Part shown: piece by piece, positions 1 through 8,356 of the stretch | Numbering within the stretch: position 1 is the first letter of the stretch | How the letters are laid out: every line of letters starts with the position of its first letter | DNA from: Fictibacillus enclensis | Lineage (GTDB): Bacteria; Bacillota; Bacilli; Bacillales; Fictibacillaceae | Direction of reading: 5' to 3' | DNA length: 64,000 nt | NCBI RefSeq assembly: GCF_001457035.1 | Contig: NZ_KQ758620.1 | Coordinates: 186,001 to 250,000, forward strand | Translations under genes and position numbers: made by a program | Notes under the pieces: generated by a model | The model's input: the letters and a program-made list of their open reading frames with translations, nothing else | Told to the model about the DNA's origin: nothing | The model's database searches: none

Positions 1-593
1 GCAAAAACCGTACCGAGCGATACCGGGAGCACCGAACGAATCTTTGTGAATAAGGCAGAGACAAAAAACCCAAGCGCCGCAAATATAAGCTGCACAAATA
101 AATTAGCAGCTGATATGAGGAAAAAGGTTCTCACATCAAAGTCCTCTACTGCCACCGCCTTCGCCATCATATAAGATACGGCAACAAACACCAGGTTGGT
201 GATCACCAGGATCGCAAGCACAGCAAATAGTTTGGAGATCATAATTCTCACCCGTGTCACCGGTTTGGTTAAAATGAATTCCGCCGTTTTCCCGCTCACT
301 TCCTTTGACAGGATTCCAGTTCCCAGATTCATCGCCTGAATGGCACCACACAGCATGATATATAAGAAGAAATAGCAGTAAAATCCAAGCAATGAGGTGA
401 TGCTGTTGATCTGCACACCCAATGCCTTTAAAACACCCTCCGGATAATTTTGCAGCACCTTGATAAATTGATCGCCATCCTTTTCTATGGACGGATACAT
501 CGAGAAAAACAAAACCGTCACCGCCACAAGCGAAAAGGTCCAGATTATCATGGGGCGCCGGTTCTCTCTAAGTTCGTGCAGGAACATGTTCAC
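1..593 (-). CDS. ABC-2 type transporter permease (3' end outside window)
   Basis: This is the membrane subunit of an ABC exporter, cut by the left edge of the window. Read from a GTG at 593, it gives a cytoplasmic start VNMFLHELRENRRPMIIW, a first membrane segment, an extracellular loop, and further hydrophobic segments around FYCYFFLYIMLCGAI and LFAVLAILVITNLVFVAVSY. The stretch SGKTAEFILTKPVTRVRI is typical of ABC-2 permeases. AAAGGAGG lies 9 bases before the GTG; ATGs at 602 and 587 are in frame but fit that site less well. It overlaps the ATPase gene upstream, so the two are translationally coupled. The substrate is unknown; lipids, bacitracin-like drugs or other hydrophobic compounds are usual for such pairs. 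Confidence 0.85.
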   Translation of the reverse strand, partial: MNMFLHELRENRRPMIIWTFSLVAVTVLFFSMYPSIEKDGDQFIKVLQNYPEGVLKALGVQINSITSLLGFYCYFFLYIMLCGAIQAMNLGTGILSKEVSGKTAEFILTKPVTRVRIMISKLFAVLAILVITNLVFVAVSYMMAKAVAVEDFDVRTFFLISAANLFVQLIFAALGFFVSALFTKIRSVLPVSLGTVF

Positions 594-1485
594 CTTGAAC
601 ATCCTCCTTTTCATAATAATGAAGAAAAATTTCTTCCAGGTCGGGTTCATCCACCCACAGGTTAGCAAGCTGTACTTCCGCAAGTCTCCTCATGATCAGA
701 TTGATATCCCCGCTGTATAAAAAGCTGATCCGGTTTCCCTCTTCACTTTCGACTTTCGTAACGCCATCCAGGGCAAACAGTCCGGCATCGACGGGCACTT
801 TGGTTTCAATTCTGATTTTCTTGTGGTTTCTTTCCTGCAGGGTGCTGATTTTTTCGACCGTAATCAATTTTCCTTCCTTTATAATGGCGACGCGATCACA
901 CATCTTTTGCACTTCACTGAGAATGTGGGAGGAAAAGAGAATGGTGGCTCCTTTTTGGTTTTCTTCTTTTAATAGTTCAAAGAACGTCTGCTGCATTAAT
1001 GGATCCAGCCCGCCCGTTGGTTCATCCAGAATAATGAGCTTCGGTTCGTGCAGCAATCCCTGGACAATCCCTACCTTCTTCCGATTTCCATAAGACAGGT
1101 CATCGATTCGTTTGTTCAGGTCCAGATCCATTCTCTCTGCCAATTCACGGATTCGCTTTTTACAGTCCTTTTTGTAAAAGCTGGCCGAGTAATGGAGAAG
1201 GTCCTTTACCTTCATCTTGTCGTAATAAAATACCTCCGACGGCAAATATCCAATATGCTTTTTAATTTCAGGCCCATACTTTACAACGTCCTTTCCGAAA
1301 ATGGATGCACTGCCGCTCGTCGGGTAAATAATGGACAAAAGAGTTCGAAGCGTAGTGGACTTGCCTGCACCATTTGGGCCAATAAAACCAAAGATCTCCC
1401 CTTCCTTTACAGAAAAGGTAATGTCCTCGATTCCTCTTGACTGGCCGTATCGTTTGGTTAACTGATTCAGTTCAATCACGTTCAT
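568..1485 (-). CDS. ABC transporter ATP-binding protein
   Basis: This ATPase should power the permease that follows it. It is 305 residues long, as usual for the CcmA/BcrA type. Walker A GPNGAGKST is at residues 36-44, the signature LSYGNRKK at 130-137 and Walker B LIILDEP at 150-156, followed by the D-loop and a switch histidine in ILFSSHILSEV. The last 80 residues form the accessory C-terminal domain of drug-export ATPases. It lies 15 bp after the TetR gene and overlaps the permease by 26 bp, so the three form one operon. The substrate cannot be told from sequence. Confidence 0.93.
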   Translation of the reverse strand: MNVIELNQLTKRYGQSRGIEDITFSVKEGEIFGFIGPNGAGKSTTLRTLLSIIYPTSGSASIFGKDVVKYGPEIKKHIGYLPSEVFYYDKMKVKDLLHYSASFYKKDCKKRIRELAERMDLDLNKRIDDLSYGNRKKVGIVQGLLHEPKLIILDEPTGGLDPLMQQTFFELLKEENQKGATILFSSHILSEVQKMCDRVAIIKEGKLITVEKISTLQERNHKKIRIETKVPVDAGLFALDGVTKVESEEGNRISFLYSGDINLIMRRLAEVQLANLWVDEPDLEEIFLHYYEKEDVQGEHVPART

Positions 1486-1500
1486 GGCAGCAGCCTCCCG

Positions 1501-2139
1501 TCATTTGTAAAATGCTTGTTTAAACATTTCAATATAAGCTTTCGATTCAGCAAACACCTTATCATAATCCAGTTCCTGCTGTTTCAATTTCGCTTTCATC
1601 AAATATTCTTCACTCAGCCCCTGGAACGTCCACATCATACTTTTTATGGCTTTCGGAAGATCCAGGTCATCCCGGAACCGAGAATGGTCAATCCCGTCAA
1701 ACAGCCACGTCGAACTGCTTGCTGTGAACTCCTTAATCCTGCTTTGAAAGTCGCTTCGAATCTGCTCCGACTCCTCCAGCATCACCTTTTCAAAAAAGCG
1801 AAAAATATCGGGATACGTTTGAAGCAGTTCTATTTTGATCAGCGTCATGTCATGAAGCCTTTTAAAGAAGTCGGGCTCCTCCATAACCGTTTTTTTATAA
1901 AAATCCTCCATTACGACCTCCACACAGTGGTCAAACAAAAACAGGTAGAGCGTTTTCTTGTTTTTGAAATAATGGAACAGCAGTCCTTTCGATATGCCTG
2001 CCTCCTTCACAATTTCATTGGTCGATGCGTGGTCATAGCCTTTTTGTACATATGCTTTGATTGCCGCATTTAAAATTTTGATTTGTTTCTCGTCATCGAG
2101 ACTGAAAAATTTAGAATTCAAGAGCAGCACTTCTTTCAT
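1501..2139 (-). CDS. TetR/AcrR family repressor of the exporter operon
   Basis: This is a 212-residue DNA-binding regulator. The N-terminal helix-turn-helix is STNEIVKEAGISKGLLFHYF, followed by NKKTLYLF, the standard TetR pattern. The C-terminal ligand domain has no recognisable specificity. It is the first gene of the operon, and two identical palindromes lie just upstream of its start, so autorepression of TetR, ATPase and permease is the natural inference. The inducer is unknown. Confidence 0.9.
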   Translation of the reverse strand: MKEVLLLNSKFFSLDDEKQIKILNAAIKAYVQKGYDHASTNEIVKEAGISKGLLFHYFKNKKTLYLFLFDHCVEVVMEDFYKKTVMEEPDFFKRLHDMTLIKIELLQTYPDIFRFFEKVMLEESEQIRSDFQSRIKEFTASSSTWLFDGIDHSRFRDDLDLPKAIKSMMWTFQGLSEEYLMKAKLKQQELDYDKVFAESKAYIEMFKQAFYK

Positions 2140-2151
2140 TTTTTCATTTCA

Positions 2152-2201
2152 TTGACCACTTTGGTCAACCTCAGTATATGCTGATTGACCACTTTGGTCA
2201 A
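2152..2201. promoter_or_regulatory. Tandem palindromic operators of the TetR gene
   Basis: The 17-mer TTGACCACTTTGGTCAA, a perfect 7-3-7 inverted repeat, occurs twice, at 2152-2168 and 2185-2201. The copies are identical and 33 bp apart, about three helical turns, and start 13 bp before the TetR ATG. This is what cooperative binding of two TetR dimers would need. The sites are seen; the binding is inferred. Confidence 0.8.
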
Positions 2202-2263
2202 CAACGTCTTTTCGACATGATCTGCTCAAGAAAGAGAGGTCGTCTTCTGCAAGAGGACCCCAC

Positions 2264-2505
2264 TGAAAAGTTGATTGGAGTGTAAGGTGCGAGATCCTCG
2301 AAAATGAACTTCACCTTTTCTTCGTGTGATGTATGTAAAGCTGGCGAAGCATTCCTTGTCCAGTGGGAAAAGCGGGACAGATGAGACCAAGGAGGCGCTT
2401 GCGCCGGTAAGGGAGGCGCTTGCGCCGATAACGCTCAGCCCCCGCCAAAGCGAACATCATGGAACGGAAATCGACGACTCTCATGAGCCACCTTTAAAAA
2501 CGCAA
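2264..2505 (+). repeat. Degenerate copy of a dispersed Bacillaceae intergenic repeat
   Basis: No convincing gene fills 2202-2507. The text GAAAAGTTGATTGGAG, AAGGTGCGAGA, AAAGCGGGACAGATGAGACC, CGCTCAGCCCCCGCC, GGAACGGAAATCGAC and ATGAGCCACCTTTAAAAA matches, from memory, a repeat scattered through Bacillus-type genomes. Here it is altered: about 65 extra bases lie at 2300-2365, and a 21-bp unit containing the hairpin GGCGCTTGCGCC is duplicated (2391-2410 and 2412-2431). The ends can pair (GTTGATT with AATCGAC). The short reading frame at 2326-2526 lies wholly inside it and is judged spurious. Confidence 0.5.
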
Positions 2506-2507
2506 AA

Positions 2508-2536
2508 ACACCCATCCTTTTTTTAAGGATGGGTGT
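2508..2536 (-). terminator. Terminator of pssA
   Basis: The arms ACACCCATCCTT and AAGGATGGGTGT pair perfectly over 12 bp around a five-base loop. On the minus strand they are followed by GTTTTTGCGTTTTT. It lies 9 bp after the pssA stop. Confidence 0.9.
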
Positions 2537-2544
2537 CTATCACA

Positions 2545-3252
2545 TTATCTTCCACGCTTCCATCTCGGGAGTTTTGGTTCTTTTACCCGGATGAAGCGGA
2601 TGATGATGAACAACATGTAAATGGCGAGGGCCAAATAGAAAAATACGGGAACTTTTTCAAACCTCGCTTTGGCCAAAAGGTAGAACATATAGAATAAGAA
2701 CAGGGTAACAATAACACCGTTTTTGGGCAGCTTGATGTTTTTAAAGCTCGGTATCTTAAGGGTACTCACCATCAGAACAGCCAATCCGTAAAAGGCAAGA
2801 AGAAATACCCATAACGGAATGGTTTTTACGAACAGTACCAGGAATGTAACAATTGCACCTGCGAGGGTAATCGGAATGCCGGTAAACCGTTTCAGTGATT
2901 CCTCTGATGAGGTTACATTGAAACGTGCAAGCCGGTACGCTCCAAACACAGGAAATATGCCCGCCATGGCTACACCATAAATATAATGGAAGTCCGCCAA
3001 ATACGTATGGGCCGCTAAAAACGCCGGAGCGACTCCGAAAGAAACCACGTCTGCAAGGGAATCCAATTCCTTCCCCATCTCATTGGTTACTCCGAGAATT
3101 CTGGCCACCCTGCCATCCACCGCATCAAGCATAATGGCAATAAAAATCAGGATGGTTGCGTTTTTGCTGTCGCCGTCAATAATATAGCCGATCGAAAAAA
3201 AGCCGCAATAAAGGTTTCCGAGCGTAAGCAAATTGGGTATATGCTTCTTCAT
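2545..3252 (-). CDS. pssA: CDP-diacylglycerol--serine O-phosphatidyltransferase
   Basis: This membrane enzyme makes phosphatidylserine from CDP-diacylglycerol and serine, the first step to phosphatidylethanolamine. The CDP-alcohol phosphotransferase motif is complete: D43, D46-G47, A50-R51, G60, D64 and D68 in LDAVDGRVARILG and GKELDSLAD. It has 235 residues with about seven membrane segments and a basic C-terminus. AAAGGA sits before the ATG. No psd (decarboxylase) gene is adjacent, and it appears to be a single-gene transcript with its own terminator. Confidence 0.93.
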   Translation of the reverse strand: MKKHIPNLLTLGNLYCGFFSIGYIIDGDSKNATILIFIAIMLDAVDGRVARILGVTNEMGKELDSLADVVSFGVAPAFLAAHTYLADFHYIYGVAMAGIFPVFGAYRLARFNVTSSEESLKRFTGIPITLAGAIVTFLVLFVKTIPLWVFLLAFYGLAVLMVSTLKIPSFKNIKLPKNGVIVTLFLFYMFYLLAKARFEKVPVFFYLALAIYMLFIIIRFIRVKEPKLPRWKRGR

Positions 3253-3354
3253 GTAGCACGTCCTTTGTATGTAAACTATACCCTTCTATACTAATGCATT
3301 TCATGGAATTTACAATTCCTTTTCCTATAATATACGGCTAATTTCCTACTTCCA

Positions 3355-3774
3355 TTACAATTTTATTTTATTTAATAAGGAAATAAACGTTTCCATTTCT
3401 TCCTCTGTCAATTCTTCAAATGCTTTTTCATAAAAACCCTGCAGAACTTCTTCCATTTTCTCCGCCATCCGTTTTCCTTCAGATGTGAGGGACAGATAGA
3501 CGATTCTTCGGTCTTCACTGCTGTGGGTCCGTTTCACCAGCCCGCGGTTGATCAGTTTATCACTCGTAACAGAAATGTGGCTGTTGGTCACATGCAAATG
3601 ATCCGCAATTTCAGAAACCATCTGATCACCAAAGCAGTTCAACACTTTCAGCACTGCATACTCATTATAAGGGATATAGTCTTTGAGCAGCGGATGAAAA
3701 CAAGACCTGATCTTCTTGGTCCGATTCCGGTAACTTATCACTAAATCCTGTACGAGCTTTTCTCTGGTTTTCAT
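3355..3774 (-). CDS. MarR family transcriptional regulator
   Basis: This is a winged-helix regulator of 139 residues. The recognition region reads VSEIADHLHVTNSHISVTSD and the wing contains RTHSSEDRRIVYLSLT, the MarR signature. AAGGAG lies 10 bases before the ATG. It sits 48 bp after a second MarR gene in the same direction and could be co-transcribed with it. Its target is not evident; the efflux operon on the other side is the nearest candidate. Confidence 0.88.
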   Translation of the reverse strand: MKTREKLVQDLVISYRNRTKKIRSCFHPLLKDYIPYNEYAVLKVLNCFGDQMVSEIADHLHVTNSHISVTSDKLINRGLVKRTHSSEDRRIVYLSLTSEGKRMAEKMEEVLQGFYEKAFEELTEEEMETFISLLNKIKL

Positions 3775-3822
3775 ATAAAAGATCTCCTTGCTTTTGAAGC
3801 AGAAAAGGGCTGAAGCCGAAGC

Positions 3823-4275
3823 TTACTTCACCTTCGCGCGGATGCCTGCTTCTATTTTTTTCAACAAACGAATGTATTCTTCCTGTTCTTCTCTTTCCAG
3901 CGTCGAGAGCATCTCCATCCAAAAATGGTCCCTTTTTCTCAAAATCGTTTCCATTAGTGCCTTTCCATCCTCGGAAAGAATAATCCACACCACACGCCTG
4001 TCCTTTTCATCACGTGTCCGCTGAATCAGCTTGTCATCCTCCAACTGGTTAAGAAGTGTGGTCGTGGCCCCGGAAGTCAGCCTCATTTTGTTCGATATAT
4101 CAACAACCATGCACTTATGGTTCTCAAAGATCATTTTCAGTACGGAGTATTTAGTTGCGGTTAAGCTATATGAGAATTCCTTCATTTGGTCTTCGATAAA
4201 TGCACGCCGCAATTGAAAGAAGGTATCATTGATCTTGTCCAGCTCATTAATCTTCTTTTGCATTTGTTCGTTCAT
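3823..4275 (-). CDS. yhbI: MarR family regulator, likely repressor of the yhbJ-yhcABC operon
   Basis: This 150-residue MarR protein reads divergently from an efflux operon. DNA-binding motif: VVDISNKMRLTSGATTTLLN; wing: RTRDEKDRRVVWIILSEDG. The start at 4275 (MNEQMQKKINELD) is chosen because GGGGGAAAGGG lies just upstream; a longer frame to 4323 has no such site. B. subtilis yhbI is a MarR gene next to yhbJ-yhcABC, although there it reads the same way. The symbol rests on neighbourhood and family, not alignment. It probably binds the palindromes in the 230-bp divergent spacer. Confidence 0.8.
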   Translation of the reverse strand: MNEQMQKKINELDKINDTFFQLRRAFIEDQMKEFSYSLTATKYSVLKMIFENHKCMVVDISNKMRLTSGATTTLLNQLEDDKLIQRTRDEKDRRVVWIILSEDGKALMETILRKRDHFWMEMLSTLEREEQEEYIRLLKKIEAGIRAKVK

Positions 4276-4369
4276 ACCCTTTCCCCCTTGCCTTCCTTTG
4301 TTCAATATAATGGTAAATAACACTCAAAAATTTAAAGTATATATTTATTGTGCCCATCATTTCTTTGTG

Positions 4370-4426
4370 GTAAAGTGTTTACTTAGACAATACCTTTATC
4401 ATAAAGTATCTTTACTAAAAAGTAAA
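4370..4426. promoter_or_regulatory. Candidate MarR operators in the divergent spacer
   Basis: Two AT-rich inverted repeats share the half-site GTAAA/TTTAC: GTAAAGTGTTTAC at 4370-4382 and TTTACTAAAAAGTAAA at 4411-4426. They lie 80-140 bp before yhbJ and 95-150 bp from the MarR start. MarR dimers bind such palindromes; that these are the sites is inferred. Confidence 0.5.
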
Positions 4427-4507
4427 ACTTTGAGGAAAAGGTATATCTCATAAATAGTTAATTGTACGATACAGTTAACAACATTAACCATTAAGGAGGA
4501 AAACTAA

Positions 4508-5146
4508 ATGTCAAGAGGCCGATTGCTCATGACCAACATCGTCGCATTTGTTGTGGTACTTGCTTTAATTGCAGGAGGAGCGTACTACTATATTCAAAAT
4601 AACAACTATGTGACAACCGATAACGCGAAAATATCAGGTGATCTTCATACGATCACAGCTCCTGCCGACGGAAAACTTTCCGCATTTAATCTTGAAGAAG
4701 GAAAAAAGGTTTCCAAGGATGATGAGCTAGGAAAAATTTCCGGAGCTGAAAAATCAATGTCCGTCAAAACTCCAGCTGATGGAACCATTATCAAAAAACA
4801 AGCCAACAACGACCAAATGGTTCAAGCTGGCCAAACACTTGCAAGCGAAGTAGATATGGACTCACTTTATGTGATTGCCAACATTAAAGAAGATGAACTA
4901 AAAGATATCGAGGAAGGCGACCAAGTAGACGTTACTGTAGATGGCGATGACGATACCACCATGGACGGAAGTGTTGAAAAAATTGGTTATGCAACAAACT
5001 CTCTATTTTCTTTAATGCCAAAATCCAATGATGACGGCAATTATACGAAAGTAACACAAACTGTACCGGTTAAAATTTCTATTACAAATTCTTCAAATAA
5101 AGTTTTACCAGGTATGAACGCTGAAGTTAAAATTTCCAAGAATTAA
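4508..5146 (+). CDS. yhbJ: HlyD/EmrA-type efflux adaptor protein
   Basis: This is a membrane-anchored adaptor for the MFS pump that follows. One N-terminal helix (residues 10-27) precedes the phrase NYVTTDNAKISGDLHTITAP, the hallmark start of EmrA/HlyD barrel-sandwich domains. A second lipoyl-like half, VKTPADGTIIKKQANNDQMV, and the beta-barrel around SLYVIANIKEDELKDIEEGD follow. At 212 residues it lacks the long coiled-coil hairpin, as expected in an organism with no outer membrane. AAGGAGGAAAACTA precedes the ATG. Gene order adaptor, MFS, flavodoxin, small protein matches B. subtilis yhbJ-yhcABC. Confidence 0.85.
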   Translation: MSRGRLLMTNIVAFVVVLALIAGGAYYYIQNNNYVTTDNAKISGDLHTITAPADGKLSAFNLEEGKKVSKDDELGKISGAEKSMSVKTPADGTIIKKQANNDQMVQAGQTLASEVDMDSLYVIANIKEDELKDIEEGDQVDVTVDGDDDTTMDGSVEKIGYATNSLFSLMPKSNDDGNYTKVTQTVPVKISITNSSNKVLPGMNAEVKISKN

Positions 5147-5189
5147 TTTTTAATTAACTTATTACTTCCGAAGAAAGGAGGAAGAATGA

Positions 5190-6809
5190 ATGACAGATGA
5201 ATTACAACAACCCAAAGATGCACATGGAATTAAAAGATTTATTCCTTTGCTGGTCATCCTCATGGTCGGATTGTTCCTTGCCATCCTGAATCAGACATTG
5301 CTGAACGTTGCCATTCCCCACTTGATTACGGAATTCGGTGTTTCAGCCAACACTGCGCAATGGTTATTGACCGGCTACATGCTCGTCAACGGAGCGCTTA
5401 TTCCATTATCACCGTTCTTGATTGAACGTTTTGCGGTTCGGCGCCTGTTTTTATTCGCGATGTTTTGTTTTACCCTTGGTTCATTGATTTGCGGTATAGC
5501 TACAGGTTTTCCGGTTATGTTAATCGGTCGTTTAATACAGGCGGTTGGCGGTGGTGTTCTCGCTCCGCTCGTCATGACCATCATTCTGTTTATCTTCCCG
5601 CCTGAAATCCGTGGCCGTGGTATGGGTATCTTTGGTCTTGCTATGATGTTTGCTCCAGCCGTTGGTCCAACCCTTTCAGGTTGGGTGGTACAAAATTATG
5701 ACTGGCACCTTCTTTTCACAGGAATGGTTCCTCTGGGAGCAATTGTTCTGATATTTGCCTTTTTCAGCCTGAAAGACATTCAGCCTGCCAAGAAAGTAAA
5801 GGTGGATGCACCATCGGTCGTTACATCACTGGCCGGAATGGCGCTGCTGCTATATGGTTTCAGTGAAGCAGGAAATGACGGCTGGGATGATGCTGTAGTA
5901 CTTTCTACCATGATTGCAGGTGCGGTCTTGCTCGCGATTTTTGTTATCCGACAGCTTCGCATCGAAAAACCATTGCTGGATATGCGCATTTTCAAATACA
6001 GCATCTTTTCACTATCCAGTGTTATTAACGTCGTTTTAACAATCAGCTTGTTTTCAGGGATGTTCCTGCTTCCGATCTATCTGCAAACCATCCGTGGATA
6101 TTCTCCATTGGATTCCGGTCTGCTTTTGCTGCCGGGTGCATTGATCATGCTGGTCATGTCCCCTGTTTCAGGTACTCTTTTTGATAAAGTAGGGCCTCGC
6201 CCTCTCGCTATCTTCGGTATGGCGCTTACAACAGCAACAACGTATTATTTTACGAAGTTAACAATGGACACACCCTATACATTTATTGTGGTTCTTTACA
6301 TGTTCCGAATGTTCGGAATGTCATTTCTGATGATGCCGATTATGACGGCTGGTTTGAATCAGCTGCCGAAACATTTGAGCAGCCATGGTACGTCCATGTC
6401 GAATACGCTCCGTCAGGTCAGCGGATCAATCGGAATCAGCTTAATTACAACCATTTTTACAAACCGTACAACGTTCCACGTGAACGAAATGGAAGGTGCA
6501 ATGAACACAGCCGACCCGTTCTTTATGGCATCCTTCCATGAATTTGTACAAAAAGTAGCAATGACCTTGCATCTGCCGGTCTCACAGGCACAGTCACAAG
6601 CTGTGCAGATTCTGGCCGGAAGAGCAAGCCAACAGTCAAGCATTGCCGGCATTAATGATGCGTTTATCTGGGCTACAGTTATTTCGGCAATCGGTCTTGT
6701 GTTGAGCCTGTTCCTTCGTGACGTACGTAAGGATAAAGCCAATGTTTCAGCCCCTGAACAGAAGAAGGAAGAAGTTCTTCTTCTGCCGGCACCTAAAAAC
6801 GTGTCCTGA
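5190..6809 (+). CDS. yhcA: DHA2-family (EmrB/QacA) MFS multidrug exporter
   Basis: This proton-driven drug exporter has 14 predicted membrane segments and 539 residues, typical of DHA2. Family motifs: the first helix LFLAILNQTLLNVAIPHL, motif A-like LIERFAVRRLF, and motif C around GLAMMFAPAVGPTLSGW in helix 5. It follows the adaptor by 43 bp behind GGAGGAAGA. Substrates are unknown. The following flavodoxin suggests quinone or other redox-active compounds, but that is inference. Confidence 0.9.
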   Translation: MTDELQQPKDAHGIKRFIPLLVILMVGLFLAILNQTLLNVAIPHLITEFGVSANTAQWLLTGYMLVNGALIPLSPFLIERFAVRRLFLFAMFCFTLGSLICGIATGFPVMLIGRLIQAVGGGVLAPLVMTIILFIFPPEIRGRGMGIFGLAMMFAPAVGPTLSGWVVQNYDWHLLFTGMVPLGAIVLIFAFFSLKDIQPAKKVKVDAPSVVTSLAGMALLLYGFSEAGNDGWDDAVVLSTMIAGAVLLAIFVIRQLRIEKPLLDMRIFKYSIFSLSSVINVVLTISLFSGMFLLPIYLQTIRGYSPLDSGLLLLPGALIMLVMSPVSGTLFDKVGPRPLAIFGMALTTATTYYFTKLTMDTPYTFIVVLYMFRMFGMSFLMMPIMTAGLNQLPKHLSSHGTSMSNTLRQVSGSIGISLITTIFTNRTTFHVNEMEGAMNTADPFFMASFHEFVQKVAMTLHLPVSQAQSQAVQILAGRASQQSSIAGINDAFIWATVISAIGLVLSLFLRDVRKDKANVSAPEQKKEEVLLLPAPKNVS

Positions 6810-6840
6810 CGCATTACTTTACTAAATGGAGGAATGTTTG

Positions 6841-7368
6841 ATGAAAATATGTGTAGTCTATGATAGTGAAGGCGGACATACTCAATCTCTTGCAGAAGCG
6901 ATTGCGCGCGGAGCAGAGCAGGTGGAAGGAGCCACTGTTTATCTACAGCATGTGGATGAAGCAGATGTCTATACCCTTCCCGAAATGGATGCCATCATCT
7001 GGGGTTGTCCCGGACATTTTGGCACCATCAGCTCAGGATTAAAAACCTGGATTGATAAACTTGGCTATTTATGGGCCGAAGGAAAATTAATCAATAAAGT
7101 CGGTGCTGTGTTTTGTACCACTGCGACCACACACGGTGGTTTGGAAGCCACCCTGCTTAATTTGATCACACCGATGCTTCACCAGGGAATGATTATTGCA
7201 GGACTTCCTGGCAATATCCCTGAAAACGCGCTGTATGGTTCGTATTATGGAGTAGGAATAACATGCCCGATTGAAGGGAATGAACTTATTACAGAAGATG
7301 ACCAGGCACTTGGCCGGGCATTGGGAGAACGTGTAGCCACAGTAGCACGACAATTTACAGAACGGTAG
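6841..7368 (+). CDS. yhcB: WrbA-like flavodoxin / NAD(P)H:quinone reductase family protein
   Basis: This is a 175-residue FMN-binding protein. The phosphate-binding loop is [18 protein letters not shown] near the N-terminus; the [11 protein letters not shown] loop and the [13 protein letters not shown] segment correspond to isoalloxazine contacts in WrbA. Two-electron reduction of quinones is the usual role. The start at 6841 is used because GGAGG lies 8 bases upstream; an in-frame ATG at 6826 contains that site and is unlikely. B. subtilis YhcB is almost the same length. Confidence 0.85.
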   Translation: MKICVVYDSEGGHTQSLAEAIARGAEQVEGATVYLQHVDEADVYTLPEMDAIIWGCPGHFGTISSGLKTWIDKLGYLWAEGKLINKVGAVFCTTATTHGGLEATLLNLITPMLHQGMIIAGLPGNIPENALYGSYYGVGITCPIEGNELITEDDQALGRALGERVATVARQFTER

Positions 7369-7378
7369 GTGATGAAAG

Positions 7379-7798
7379 ATGCTCCCGATTTTACTGATTG
7401 CAGTTGCCGTGATCTTGATTGTTGTTTTGATTGTGATTAACACGAGGGCGTTTTCATCCCGCAACAAAGAGGATTCTCCTGTCGAAGAACCGAAACAGTC
7501 TCCAGACACAGATCAGCCTGTTGGGGATTTTCTCAGGGAAGAAACGTCAGCAGCGGTTGATCCGTATCAAGAGCAAGAGCCGGCTGCTCCATCATCACCA
7601 AAGGGCAGCGCACAATCGCCTGAAAAAGATCCCAATTCCATGGGTGACGATGAATACCGCAAAGCCTTGCAAAAACTAAAAACCAAGCCTTCTCCTGCTG
7701 CTCCTGCAGAGCCAAAGGAGAAGCTGTCCATGAAGGACAATGATTACCGTAACGCTCTGAAATCCATGCAGCAAAAACGGGATACTGAAAAGCCATAG
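7379..7798 (+). CDS. yhcC: Small membrane-anchored protein, last gene of the efflux operon
   Basis: This protein has 139 residues. An N-terminal membrane helix (residues 2-22) is followed by a charged, Pro/Ala-rich tail holding two copies of a short motif, GDDEYRKALQKLK and KDNDYRNALKSMQ. The tail should lie in the cytoplasm. Function is unknown; position matches B. subtilis yhcC. It starts 10 bp after the flavodoxin gene behind AGGTGATGAAAG, and its stop codon lies within the operon terminator stem. Confidence 0.7.
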   Translation: MLPILLIAVAVILIVVLIVINTRAFSSRNKEDSPVEEPKQSPDTDQPVGDFLREETSAAVDPYQEQEPAAPSSPKGSAQSPEKDPNSMGDDEYRKALQKLKTKPSPAAPAEPKEKLSMKDNDYRNALKSMQQKRDTEKP

Positions 7799-7815
7799 AA
7801 TTTTCTATGGCTTTT
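7788..7815 (+). terminator. Terminator of the yhbJ-yhcABC operon
   Basis: AAAAGCCATAGAA pairs perfectly with TTCTATGGCTTTT over 13 bp; the TAG of the last gene is inside the left arm. A T-rich run follows 10 bases on. Confidence 0.85.
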
Positions 7816-7854
7816 CTTCCATCTTTTTTTAATCTATATGATACGAGGTGCCTT

Positions 7855-8319
7855 ATGAAAGTAAAAGAATTCATGATTTCAAATGTCATTACTGCAAAAC
7901 CGGACGATACCCTTCAGGATGTCATGAGCCTTATTGTTCACAAGAAAATTGGCGGTATGCCTATTGTGGATGATGAAGGAAAATTGCTGGGCATGGTTTC
8001 GGACGGAGATATCCTGCGCGCCATCAAACCGCGTGAACGTCAAATCTATGACTTTTTCACCTTTGTCATTTATGAGCAAAAACAAGAACTGGAGCAATTC
8101 CTTAAAGAACTCGGAGAAGTAAGCGTCATTAAAATTGCCAAGCGGAACGGTCTGATTACTGTTTCTCCAGAGGATGAAATGGAAAAAGTCCTGCAGCTGC
8201 TGGCAAAGCATCACTTCAAAAAGCTGCCGGTGGTAAACGAGGAAAAACGAGTGGTCGGTGTAATCAGCCGTGGAGATGTAATTAGAAAGATTGAACAGAC
8301 CATACTTAGACAGCTATAA
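7855..8319 (+). CDS. CBS-domain pair protein
   Basis: This soluble protein of 154 residues has two CBS motifs: MISNVITAKPDDTLQDVMSL with IGGMPIVDDEGKLLGMVSDGDIL, and GLITVSPEDEMEKVLQLLA with FKKLPVVNEEKRVVGVISRGDVI. A charged insert of about 40 residues separates them. CBS pairs bind adenosine nucleotides and act as sensors; nothing shows the partner here. The start at 7855 has GAGGTG upstream; an in-frame start at 7807 lies in the previous terminator and is rejected. Confidence 0.88.
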   Translation: MKVKEFMISNVITAKPDDTLQDVMSLIVHKKIGGMPIVDDEGKLLGMVSDGDILRAIKPRERQIYDFFTFVIYEQKQELEQFLKELGEVSVIKIAKRNGLITVSPEDEMEKVLQLLAKHHFKKLPVVNEEKRVVGVISRGDVIRKIEQTILRQL

Positions 8320-8335
8320 AAACACACCTTAGCAG

Positions 8336-8355
8336 CAGTCCCTTTACGGGGACTG
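8336..8355. terminator. Shared terminator between convergent genes
   Basis: CAGTCCC and GGGACTG pair around a six-base loop, with TTTATT on the plus side and a more distant T-run on the minus side. It lies between the CBS gene and the stop of the acyl-CoA synthetase. Confidence 0.7.
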
Positions 8356-8356
8356 T

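Noticed and set aside
450-720. Plus-strand open frames opposite the ABC permease
   Set aside because: They are shadows of the permease and ATPase genes; the minus-strand frame reads a convincing ABC-2 permease to the window edge.
2326-2526. 66-codon open frame on the plus strand
   Set aside because: It lies wholly within the dispersed repeat relic, has no ribosome binding site and ends inside the pssA terminator.
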